DNA from: Acidobacteriota bacterium
GTDB taxonomy: Bacteria > Acidobacteriota > Holophagae > Thermotomaculales > Thermotomaculaceae
Direction of reading: 5' to 3'
NCBI GenBank assembly: GCA_003650445.1
Contig: QMQE01000144.1
Location: 1-6,619 of the forward strand
DNA: 6,619 bases
A model generated the notes under the pieces. The model did not search any database. It saw only the letters and a list, made by a program, of their open reading frames with translations, and was not told the DNA's origin. The position numbers and the translations under genes were made by a program. Below are positions 1 through 6,329 of this stretch, in pieces (the first letter of the stretch is position 1; each line of letters begins with the position of its first letter).

Positions 1-836
1 CCGATGATATAGGGCTCATACACCACACACTGATTCAGATCCACCATTGTGAATACCATATCAAGGTGAATCGTTGCCCGTTCCCGGGGTAGTACCACTG
101 CAAATAGATGGAAAGGCTCAGTGATGGATTGACGTATCCGAGAGAGAAAAATATCCAGGCTCCGGGGCGTGGTCCGCTCGCTGACCCCCGCAGCCACAAC
201 ATTCCTGCCGATGGCAAGGAAATCGCCCCCTTCAATGGTTACCGACTTGTTTCCTTCCTTTGTGCCGTCGAAAATGAAGCCCTCGCTTTTGAACTCGGGA
301 TGGTGGCCAAAAATCGTCTTGGCGATTATCGCCTCCCCGGCCCGGACCTTGTTGGCCATGGAACCGGTAATCACTTTCCCACGGAACACGATGGCGCTGT
401 CCCGCATGAAATACAGATTCGGAAGGGGGGGAATGGCATAGGTACGGCCGGACAGATAGCGTTCCAGTGTATTCTTCGGTTCCCGCACCCCCTCCACAAC
501 TGCTTTCGTCAGTTCAGCGGGGCGCATCTCCCGAAGCATGGGTTCCAGTTCCATCGCATCGTCAAAAGTCAGAATCGTATGGATAAAATTGAGACGGACC
601 TCTTCATTCTGCAGTACATCTGTCAGCAGGTCTGTCACCTCAAAAACCTTCGTTACCCGCTTCAGTGTCTCCGTCAGGCCCTCATGGTCCTGCGCCACCA
701 CCGGCAGGGTCAGAATATCGTTGTACAACACTTCCCCTGCTGTTTTCGGTGTCATCACCTCAATCTCACGGCCGGGGCTGTGAACAATCACTTTCTCCAG
801 CTGGCCGATTTCAGAACAAATCCGTACATTTGGCAT
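1..836 (-). CDS. arcA: Arginine deiminase (ADI), C-terminus cut by the window edge
   Basis: Hydrolyses L-arginine to L-citrulline and ammonia in the cytoplasm, the first step of the arginine deiminase pathway. 278 codons are visible; family members are about 400-410 residues, so roughly the last third, including the nucleophilic Cys loop, lies outside. Family hallmarks seen: an N-terminal SEIGQLEKVIVHSPGREIE stretch (residues 8-26), PNLYFMRD with Asp146, TIEGGD with Glu202, the VSERT motif (residues 218-222) and IHLDMVFTMVD with His257 and Asp259. These correspond to the substrate-binding and catalytic Asp, Glu, His and Asp of mycoplasmal ADI. The start at 836 is chosen because GGAGG lies 6 nt upstream; an ATG two codons earlier directly abuts that site. 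It follows two tRNA genes after a roughly 230-bp leader and probably has its own promoter. Whether arcB or arcC follow cannot be seen. The guanidino-group enzyme family is secure; arginine deiminase rather than a relative is very likely. Confidence 0.93.
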   Translation of the reverse strand, partial: MPNVRICSEIGQLEKVIVHSPGREIEVMTPKTAGEVLYNDILTLPVVAQDHEGLTETLKRVTKVFEVTDLLTDVLQNEEVRLNFIHTILTFDDAMELEPMLREMRPAELTKAVVEGVREPKNTLERYLSGRTYAIPPLPNLYFMRDSAIVFRGKVITGSMANKVRAGEAIIAKTIFGHHPEFKSEGFIFDGTKEGNKSVTIEGGDFLAIGRNVVAAGVSERTTPRSLDIFLSRIRQSITEPFHLFAVVLPRERATIHLDMVFTMVDLNQCVVYEPYII

Positions 837-842
837 ATTCAT

Positions 843-847
843 CCTCC
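843..847 (-). promoter_or_regulatory. Ribosome binding site of arcA
   Basis: GGAGG on the minus strand with six bases between it and the ATG at 836. The sequence reads GGAGGATGAATATG, so two in-frame ATGs follow. The first directly touches the Shine-Dalgarno core and is too close to be used, which decides for the second. Confidence 0.75.
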
Positions 848-901
848 GGGTCCCTGATGTCAGTATGAAAATTGCCGGCCCACAAGCTCCGGTCTGCCCT
901 C

Positions 902-930
902 ATCATACCAAATGAACCCATTTGCAGCAA
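902..930 (-). promoter_or_regulatory. Candidate extended -10 promoter for arcA
   Basis: On the minus strand TTGCTG (930-925) is followed after exactly 17 bp by TATGAT (907-902), with a TGG immediately before it that forms an extended -10 element. The -10 box matches consensus at 5 of 6 positions and the -35 only at 3 of 6. It would give a leader of about 60 nt before the arcA start. The upstream part of this gap (about 950-1066) is very AT-rich, and a weaker second candidate (TTGCAC, 18 bp, TATAAA) sits there close to the tRNA-Glu 3' end. No convincing operator for an arginine repressor was found. Confidence 0.45.
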
Positions 931-1056
931 AAATGCGCCTCAGAAATCGCAAATAAAGAACGATGAATATTTCACGGAACAACAGAAAAGTGGATTCGGT
1001 ATTCTATATGTTTTAATGATTTAAAATTTATATCTATTTGTGTTTTTTATGTGCAA

Positions 1057-1159
1057 AGGTAAAAAATGGCGTCCCCAAGGGGATTTGAACCCCTGTCGCC
1101 GCCGTGAAAGGGCGGTGTCCTGGGCCAGGCTAGACGATGGGGACGCAGGTAAAAAATGG
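1057..1159 (-). repeat. 13-bp direct repeat at both tRNA 3' ends and trailers
   Basis: The same 13 bases, plus-strand AGGTAAAAAATGG, occur at 1057-1069 and 1147-1159. On the coding strand each copy is the CCA end, six T and ACCT. The shared part beyond CCA is 10 bp, so the trailers of tRNA-Lys and tRNA-Glu are identical there. This may be a shared processing signal, a weak termination signal (GC-rich acceptor stem followed by a T run), or a trace of how the pair was assembled. Confidence 0.8.
1067..1144 (-). tRNA. tRNA-Glu (anticodon UUC)
   Basis: A full cloverleaf is readable on the minus strand. The acceptor arms GTCCCCA and TGGGGAC pair completely, the anticodon stem is CCGCC/GGCGG around the loop CTTTCAC, and the T arm is AGGGG-TTCAAAT-CCCCT. 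The anticodon TTC is at 1108-1106. The discriminator base is G and the CCA end is encoded (1069-1067). It lies 12 bp after tRNA-Lys and is likely processed from the same transcript. A run of six T follows the CCA directly. Confidence 0.96.
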
Positions 1160-1232
1160 TGAGCCCAGATGGGTTCGAACCATCGACTCCCTGCTTAAAA
1201 GGCAGGTGCTCTACCAACTGAGCTATGGGCCC
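1157..1232 (-). tRNA. tRNA-Lys (anticodon UUU)
   Basis: A 76-base cloverleaf on the minus strand. Acceptor arms GGGCCCA and TGGGCTC pair with one G-T wobble, the D arm is GCTC-AGTTGGTA-GAGC, the anticodon stem CCTGC/GCAGG holds the loop CTTTTAA, and the T arm is GATGG-TTCGAAC-CCATC. The anticodon TTT is at 1199-1197. The discriminator is A and CCA is encoded. It is the first tRNA of a two-tRNA unit served by the promoter at 1278-1306. Confidence 0.97.
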
Positions 1233-1251
1233 GCACTGTGTCAAAGAGCAT

Positions 1252-1269
1252 TGTCGGTTTGAGCCGACA
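1252..1269 (-). other. Hairpin in the pre-tRNA leader
   Basis: TGTCGG and CCGACA form a perfect 6-bp stem around a 6-nt loop, extendable by a G-T pair. It would sit at the very 5' end of the transcript from the tRNA promoter, about 20 nt before mature tRNA-Lys. It has no T tract on the minus strand and so is not a terminator; a role in leader processing or 5' end stability is possible but is inference. Confidence 0.5.
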
Positions 1270-1277
1270 GCTATGAG

Positions 1278-1306
1278 ATTGTAATGAGCATCACCGGCTT
1301 TGTCAA
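1278..1306 (-). promoter_or_regulatory. Sigma-70 promoter of the tRNA-Lys/tRNA-Glu unit
   Basis: On the minus strand a perfect -35 box TTGACA (1306-1301) and a 5-of-6 -10 box TACAAT (1283-1278) are separated by exactly 17 bp. A start near 1271-1272 would leave a leader of about 40 nt before tRNA-Lys. The bases between -10 and start (CTCATAG) are not GC-rich, so the classic stringent-control discriminator is not evident. The -35 box lies just past the stop of the RNA methyltransferase gene and no terminator is visible between them, so read-through into the tRNAs is also possible. Confidence 0.85.
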
Positions 1307-1331
1307 CAAAAAACTTCCCATTTCCCGGCTT

Positions 1332-2090
1332 TCAGTCCGTGGACGGTAATACCGGAAGTTTTGAACTGAACTGGTAGAGAATAATACCCGCGGCAACCGC
1401 CACATTCAGGGATTCAATGGCGCCGGTACCCGGTATGGTGATACGGACATCTGATAGTTCCCTGAGCTCTTCACTGACCCCACCGCCTTCGCTGCCCATT
1501 ATCAGGGCAAAAGGCTGGGACGGAGCCACGGTTTCCAATGATTCTCCTTCCCTTGTATCTGCTACATAAATGGTGCGGCCGGGTTTTCCCAAATGGAGGC
1601 CCAGTTCCTGTTTCCCCAGCCTCAGGACCTGCAGGTTGAATGTGCCGCCTTTGGCTGCCCGAAGGGCCCGAAGAGAAAATGGGTCTGCACAATCATCGTT
1701 CAGCCACGCGGCTGTGACACCGAACTGGACTGCACAACGAAGGATGGCACCGACATTTGCCGGGTCCTGTACGCCGTCCAGAACCACAACCCGTTCGTCT
1801 TCCCGTTCTGTGTCTGGAACCAGAGCAGAAAAAATGGCAATGAAACCGGAAAATGACGCCATATCGGAAATGGGTGCCAACAATGATTCTTTCACTTCGG
1901 CCGGATAAAATTCTTCCAGAAATGGGAGAGATGTACAAGAATAGACGTGTTCCGGCCGATATCCGGCTTTTACCGCTTCCTGAAACACATCGGCATCATC
2001 AACCAGAAACTGGTTCATACGGCGACGGTACTTCCTGTGCTTCAGCTTTTTCAGTGTCTTAATGGCAGGATTGCCGGGAGATGAAATCAT
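1332..2090 (-). CDS. TrmH/SpoU-family RNA 2'-O-methyltransferase
   Basis: A 252-residue SPOUT-class enzyme expected to transfer methyl from S-adenosylmethionine to a ribose 2'-OH of tRNA or rRNA in the cytoplasm. The basic N-terminal segment (about residues 1-40, NPAIKTLKKLKHRK, then FLV) resembles the substrate-binding domain of RlmB/TsnR-like members. The three SpoU motifs are present: motif 1 with NVGAILR (residues 112-118; Asn112 and Arg118), motif 2 GSEGGG (199-204; Glu201) and motif 3 IPGTGAIESLNV (219-230; Ser227, Asn229). Motif 3 has Gly where many members have Met after IP, and Ala after SLNV where Ser is usual. The length is normal for the family. The start ATG overlaps the stop of the PEP-binding gene (ATGA) and has GGAGG four bases upstream, suggesting translational coupling. 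The exact substrate nucleotide cannot be read from the sequence; its place just before two tRNA genes is suggestive but weak evidence. Confidence 0.93.
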   Translation of the reverse strand: MISSPGNPAIKTLKKLKHRKYRRRMNQFLVDDADVFQEAVKAGYRPEHVYSCTSLPFLEEFYPAEVKESLLAPISDMASFSGFIAIFSALVPDTEREDERVVVLDGVQDPANVGAILRCAVQFGVTAAWLNDDCADPFSLRALRAAKGGTFNLQVLRLGKQELGLHLGKPGRTIYVADTREGESLETVAPSQPFALIMGSEGGGVSEELRELSDVRITIPGTGAIESLNVAVAAGIILYQFSSKLPVLPSTD

Positions 2091-4381
2091 AATTCCTCCA
2101 ATACGCCCATTGAGCGTCCTCTTCTCAAGCTCATGTAAATAGACAGCCGTTGACCGGGGGTTTCTTTCTCCAGGTCTACGACCCGGATCATTTTTGCAAA
2201 TTCCTTATAATCCGGTAACAAGTCAATGAGCTGATTGTTTGCGCCAAGAATCAAGCCACTGTTAAATTCAGTGGCCGGGTCATCCAGAAAAATGGAAAGG
2301 GGAAAGATATTCGCCTCTATCAGGTCCAGGTAAAAATGGGTTCCATAGGACACATCCGATGAAAAGCCACTCTCTTTTTCCGCAAGTTCCACTAAAACTG
2401 CACAGTTATTGATATCTCCGTAACGGACATTTACACCGAGTTTGACATCACAGGTTCCCCAGCGCCCCGGGCCGAACATGGCAAAGCTCTTCGCAGGTAG
2501 TTTTCGATTCAGGAGGCCTGCTACCTTTCCTACAGCCCGCCGCAGGTGTTCTTCCTCGATACTCCGATATTGAGACGGGTCAATCCAGACAATATATCTC
2601 AATCCCCCTGCCACCCCGCAGGGGGTAATTCCAGTGGCTTTGAACAAAACATCCTCTTGTTTTCCAGGATTGGGAAGAGAAACCGGGGCCGCCCTTGTTC
2701 CCTGAGCCAGCGGACGGCATTGGAGCAGAAAGATTTTCATCTTTCCGCTCTTGTTATCAAAGTCAACTGCAAATTCAGTATCAACGTGAATACCATATCC
2801 ATCTCTGAGTATCTGAAGTATCCTCTTGTACTCATCCGGAAAAGTCCCTTTCAGAACACCGTTTAGAGTGACAATTGCCCTGTTTTCCGGGGTTCGGCTG
2901 AACCAGGAATCCGTAAGATACCCATCTTTCATCAGGGACATGGCCATGGAAATTTCATCGCGACGAAAGTATTTCTCCGCCATGCTCACAGGGACAGCTT
3001 CCACCGTCCTGTTTTCCAGGTTGAGCATGTCCACCTGTTTCTGGGAATAACGGCTCAGTTCAGCCGGACTCTTTTCCGGCCTCAGTGTCGCATCCGTCAA
3101 CGGAACAATCCGTGCGTAGTCATTTCCAATCCGTTCCACCGCCCGAGTTCCCAAGCCGAGAACCACTCGCAACAGGCCGTCTTTCTCGCCAATCCGGGGA
3201 CTCCATTTGAACATGTTCAATGAAAATCCAACCCCTGCAATAAATGGAGCAAACATGCCATCCCGATGGCTACCGACAACATTCTGAATCAGGACTGCCA
3301 TTTTCTCGTCGTAATCCACCAGATTTTTTTCCTTACGATATGTGATAACGTCTGGAGAAAACACGGACGCATATACAGTCTTGATCGCACTGAGCATTTC
3401 TTTGAGGTTCTCTTCCGGGTTCCTGTTATTGGCCACAAAAATACTCTCATATTTCCCGGCAAAAGAGCTCTGCATGTTATCTTCGAGAAGAGAAGAGGAA
3501 CGTACCACCATAGGCATGCCCCTAAACTTGTTCAATAAATTACTCAGTTTCATTGTCACGCCAAGAGGGAAGCGATATTGCTGAATCTTTTTCTTTAGGG
3601 CTTCATACTCTTTTTCTACCTGCTCCACCGGTTTGTATTTCTGAACCTGAAAGAACGGGCATTCATTTTCTTCAAAAAACTGGTAGAACACGTCAGAGCC
3701 AAGATAGTAGCACGCAGGAATGGAAACCTCAGGTACGGTTTCATCTTTCTCTCTTGCTCTTTTGAGCATGACATACGCCAACAGCATCCCCGCAGCTTTT
3801 CCACCTACTTTTCCGGTACCTATAATTCGTGCTTTAATTTCCTGAAGGTCATTGAAAGTAAAAAACTTCTTTGCGATACCGATAAAATCCAGCCGTTCAC
3901 TGATGAAATTTCGAGTCATATCTACTCTCAATTTTTCCAGTTCTGCATCATCCTGGTGGCTTTCCCCGCCTTCCCCAGTTTTTAATTGTTCTATTTTCTC
4001 CTGTAATTCAAAAGGAGAATCCTCCATGTCCATCATTTCCTGAAGTTTCAGATTTAGAAATTTTATATCATCTACTATTTCGATCATTTTTGAGAGAGAG
4101 AAATTGCATGCAAAGTAGTAATCAGTTAGCTGATTCAGATGCTCTCGAACCCGGGTTTCCCACCTTTCGGATGATTCTTGAGCGATTGGGTCAATTAACC
4201 CCTCCATACCCTGGTCTTCTCTGGCCTTCCTCTTGGCTTCGGATTCCAGAAAATCCTTTGATATGTTAAATTGTTTCCATAAAAGACGTTTCATTTGCCT
4301 GCGTATCCGATCTGCGAGGACCGGATAGCGCCGGATCATTCGACTGACTATAAATGCTCGTGTTTCGCATTCTTTTCCCAC
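2087..4381 (-). CDS. Stand-alone PEP/pyruvate-binding (PPDK N-terminal domain) protein
   Basis: A 764-residue protein related to the nucleotide-binding half of PEP synthase and pyruvate phosphate dikinase. Residues 1 to about 180 are charged and largely helical. The ATP-grasp-like domain follows: GTGKVGGKAAG (188-198, with Lys195 in the place of the dikinase GGK lysine), VVRSSSLLED (292-301, Arg294), SFAGKYESI (306-314), GLGTRAVER (409-417), and the closing Glu536 with LLQCRP (552-557). The C-terminal region carries FGPGRWGT (636-643) and SYGTHFYLDLIEA (678-690), which I recall from other stand-alone proteins of this type. There is no GG-x-SH phosphohistidine motif and no PEP-binding barrel, so the full synthase reaction is not expected; the phosphoryl acceptor is unknown. 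The GTG start is chosen for GGAGGT at the right distance; a TTG 96 bases upstream would add a poorly convincing N-terminus. It is coupled to the downstream RNA methyltransferase. Confidence 0.88.
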   Translation of the reverse strand: MGKECETRAFIVSRMIRRYPVLADRIRRQMKRLLWKQFNISKDFLESEAKRKAREDQGMEGLIDPIAQESSERWETRVREHLNQLTDYYFACNFSLSKMIEIVDDIKFLNLKLQEMMDMEDSPFELQEKIEQLKTGEGGESHQDDAELEKLRVDMTRNFISERLDFIGIAKKFFTFNDLQEIKARIIGTGKVGGKAAGMLLAYVMLKRAREKDETVPEVSIPACYYLGSDVFYQFFEENECPFFQVQKYKPVEQVEKEYEALKKKIQQYRFPLGVTMKLSNLLNKFRGMPMVVRSSSLLEDNMQSSFAGKYESIFVANNRNPEENLKEMLSAIKTVYASVFSPDVITYRKEKNLVDYDEKMAVLIQNVVGSHRDGMFAPFIAGVGFSLNMFKWSPRIGEKDGLLRVVLGLGTRAVERIGNDYARIVPLTDATLRPEKSPAELSRYSQKQVDMLNLENRTVEAVPVSMAEKYFRRDEISMAMSLMKDGYLTDSWFSRTPENRAIVTLNGVLKGTFPDEYKRILQILRDGYGIHVDTEFAVDFDNKSGKMKIFLLQCRPLAQGTRAAPVSLPNPGKQEDVLFKATGITPCGVAGGLRYIVWIDPSQYRSIEEEHLRRAVGKVAGLLNRKLPAKSFAMFGPGRWGTCDVKLGVNVRYGDINNCAVLVELAEKESGFSSDVSYGTHFYLDLIEANIFPLSIFLDDPATEFNSGLILGANNQLIDLLPDYKEFAKMIRVVDLEKETPGQRLSIYMSLRRGRSMGVLEEL

Positions 4382-4387
4382 TACCCA

Positions 4388-4393
4388 ACCTCC
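4388..4393 (-). promoter_or_regulatory. Ribosome binding site deciding the GTG start
   Basis: GGAGGT on the minus strand with six bases (TGGGTA) before the GTG at 4381. The upstream in-frame TTG at 4477 and ATG at 4459 have no comparable site. A TACAAT that could serve as a -10 box lies about 20 bases further upstream, but its -35 region is poor. Confidence 0.75.
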
Positions 4394-4464
4394 ATAAAAG
4401 ACAGTTTCATTGTACACGAAACTTTGGAAAACAACAGCACCGGGCTTGAAGAGGGACATGAAGC

Positions 4465-4585
4465 AAGTGGGGAACAAGTTAAAGCTGGCGCTCAGATAAG
4501 ATAGATAAAATGAGAAGAGATTGACCTATCTCGTCCTGACTGAGTTGAGGGAAGGGAGTAGGACTATAATTTGTTTCCCCCACTT
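4465..4585 (-). repeat. Nested imperfect inverted repeat in the gap before the PEP-binding gene
   Basis: Three pairs of arms nest around a centre near 4515-4525. The outer arms are plus-strand AAGTGGGGAACAA (4465-4477) and TTGTTTCCCCCACTT (4571-4585), complementary apart from two extra bases. The middle arms are CTCAG (4491-4495) and CTGAG (4540-4544), and the inner arms AGATAG (4499-4504) and CTATCT (4526-4531), with a 21-base loop. It fills most of the roughly 250-bp gap between the S55-like and PEP-binding genes. It could be a structured 5' leader, a decayed miniature mobile element or partly chance. No open frame is credible in the gap. Confidence 0.4.
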
Positions 4586-4631
4586 AAGCTCAAATTCAGT
4601 CTTACACTTGCCCTTCAGTAATCCTGATACA

Positions 4632-6329
4632 TTACCTTGCAACGATTTTCATAGGGAAGGAAAAATAACCCTGAACCACATCATCCAGCGTCAGAACGTC
4701 CACTGCACGAAACTCTTTCCACTTTCCTGTCCTTGGGATATGAACGCCCTGCATTTCAACCGTTTCCATCACCGAACCCGGAAGGGATGACTGAACAGAT
4801 TCTCCCATAAAGAGAGCCGATGTTTTTTCCGTAAGTCCTACATAGAGCTTGCTGTTCCGAAGAAAAGCATTTACAAGTCGAATGAACCCGTCCAGACTCT
4901 CAATTTTTTGTTTCAAAACCTTGGATTCCCGCTTCATGATGGAAAATCCGTCGCCAATTTCCACATGGTAATCACCAGGCTTCATATTTGCAGGAACGGC
5001 AAGGGTGATGTTTTTGATAAACAAATCCCGCTGATATGGCTTTATGTAAAGTTGAAGGTGAACAGTTTCACCGGGATGAACCCGGACTCCGGATGACTTT
5101 ACCTTCACCAGCTGGGCCAGCCGTAACCGTTCCGAATAATTCAGGTTCAGGGTAATCCCTTTGATATGAACTGAATCATAGGGGTTTTGCAGTACTGCCT
5201 GAACCAGCGAGGTAACCTGGCCACTGATTCCAGCCATTGAAGTGCCGATGACCATGGCATTAAGCTTCAGGGGAGGATGCCTGTCAATGTCAATGCGGCC
5301 TCTGAGGTTAAAAGTGTGCAGGCCCACTGTTTCGCAGGCAGTGGTAAGGATGGTATTGACAGCCAGATTGGTTAGATAAGGTGTCAACAGAGGATGCTCG
5401 GCCAGTTCCACTGAGTAGCTCGTGGATCTGTCCCCGAAATTAACTTTGACAGTCATGGGAATCATGTCCGCCTTTTCTCCGACAATCCCGAGGATAGCAG
5501 CGCTGCGGTCTTCCACAATAGTCCCCACTTCGGCCCCGATGGCACCCAATTTATTGGAACTCTTCAGGGAAGGGTAAGTAGCCAGTATGGTCGCAGTATG
5601 CATGGGGACAGAGATGCTGCCCAGCCCGAACATCGGATGGCCGAAAGCGAGCACATAATTTCCATCAATGGACGTAACCGTTCCGATTGCATAAAGGTTT
5701 AAATCACCCCGGGTCAATGCCACTGCAATGGCTCCTCCGGGTTTCAAGTGTTTCGGTGCATCTGTTGCTTCTCCGGCAAAAGAAGCGGAACCGGCGGAAA
5801 ACGGCAGGCTACGGAATCCTGAACTGACAAAATAGCCCCGGCGAAACGCGTCCTTCAGTTCTTTTGGCAAAAAGCTCTTTAAGTCCGGATTCAAAATCTT
5901 ACTGATATCAGGGATCTCTTCAAACCTCAGAGAATGCTCATTACCCCTGGTGCCATAAAGACGGGTAACCGACTGCATGCTTTCAATGGGCGTGAGCCCC
6001 CCAATGGGTTCTTGCCCGAATTCCCAGCCAAAGGAAATGGCACCGGCCAGCTTGCCTTCAAAATAAACCGGGCTTCCGCTCATGCCGGCAATAATACCGG
6101 CTTTCTCAATTACCGGGCCGCCACAGCGCACCAGGACACGGTTTTCCCCCGGTGTCTGGTTCTGAAGCAGCCCCAGCACCTCCACTGGAAATCTTTCAAT
6201 GGTATTCCCTTTGAATACAGTCAATCCATAGCCTTTCATGCCTTTGTGAAGTTGTGAAGAAATGATGGGTTCAACGGCAAATGACAGTGATGAAATCAGA
6301 AAAAGCGTGAAAAGCAATATCTTTTTCAT
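4632..6329 (-). CDS. Exported SpoIVB peptidase S55-domain protein
   Basis: A 565-residue protein with a clear signal peptide: KK, then a hydrophobic run to about residue 16, and SFA before the likely cleavage site at 18/19. It therefore acts outside the cytoplasmic membrane. Residues about 27-120 carry GMKGYGLTVF (30-39) and AGMSGSPVYFEGKLAGA (81-97), the S55 serine motif with Ser84 as the likely nucleophile. FGHPMFG (229-235) provides His231, following GTVTSIDG, which resembles the stretch before the catalytic His of SpoIVB. The order Ser then His is reversed relative to SpoIVB and clan PA proteases. The C-terminal third (about 355-565) looks beta-rich, with no motif I recognise. Non-sporulating Gram-negatives carry proteins of this arrangement, with no assigned role that I know of. 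The ATG overlaps the lipid-kinase stop (ATGA) and is preceded by GAGGG, so the two are likely coupled. Protease activity is inferred, not shown. Confidence 0.85.
   Translation of the reverse strand: MKKILLFTLFLISSLSFAVEPIISSQLHKGMKGYGLTVFKGNTIERFPVEVLGLLQNQTPGENRVLVRCGGPVIEKAGIIAGMSGSPVYFEGKLAGAISFGWEFGQEPIGGLTPIESMQSVTRLYGTRGNEHSLRFEEIPDISKILNPDLKSFLPKELKDAFRRGYFVSSGFRSLPFSAGSASFAGEATDAPKHLKPGGAIAVALTRGDLNLYAIGTVTSIDGNYVLAFGHPMFGLGSISVPMHTATILATYPSLKSSNKLGAIGAEVGTIVEDRSAAILGIVGEKADMIPMTVKVNFGDRSTSYSVELAEHPLLTPYLTNLAVNTILTTACETVGLHTFNLRGRIDIDRHPPLKLNAMVIGTSMAGISGQVTSLVQAVLQNPYDSVHIKGITLNLNYSERLRLAQLVKVKSSGVRVHPGETVHLQLYIKPYQRDLFIKNITLAVPANMKPGDYHVEIGDGFSIMKRESKVLKQKIESLDGFIRLVNAFLRNSKLYVGLTEKTSALFMGESVQSSLPGSVMETVEMQGVHIPRTGKWKEFRAVDVLTLDDVVQGYFSFPMKIVAR

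Noticed and set aside
108..857. A 249-codon open frame on the plus strand
   Set aside because: It lies antisense to arginine deiminase, whose catalytic motifs are unmistakable, has no recognisable domain and no ribosome binding site of note.
961..976. TGAATATTTCA, similar to an arginine-repressor box upstream of arcA
   Set aside because: The spacing between the half sites is too short for the 18-bp ARG-box consensus and the region is AT-rich, so chance is likely.
1057..1159. tRNA-end direct repeat as an integrative-element attachment pair
   Set aside because: The copies are only 90 bp apart with just a tRNA between them; no integrase or cargo is present, and the repeat shares only CCA with the tRNA body.
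1307..1334. T run after the methyltransferase stop as a terminator
   Set aside because: The bases before the T run do not form a convincing GC-rich hairpin.
4565..4570. A perfect TATAAT on the plus strand
   Set aside because: No acceptable -35 box lies 15-19 bp upstream, and there is no plus-strand gene for it to serve.
4563..4593. TTGAGC and TATAGT on the minus strand as a promoter for the PEP-binding gene
   Set aside because: The spacer is 19 bp and the -35 matches only 4 of 6, so it is too weak to list as a feature.
4521..4790. An 89-codon plus-strand open frame across the gap and the end of the S55-like gene
   Set aside because: Its second half is antisense to the S55-like coding region and the translation shows no domain or convincing start signal.
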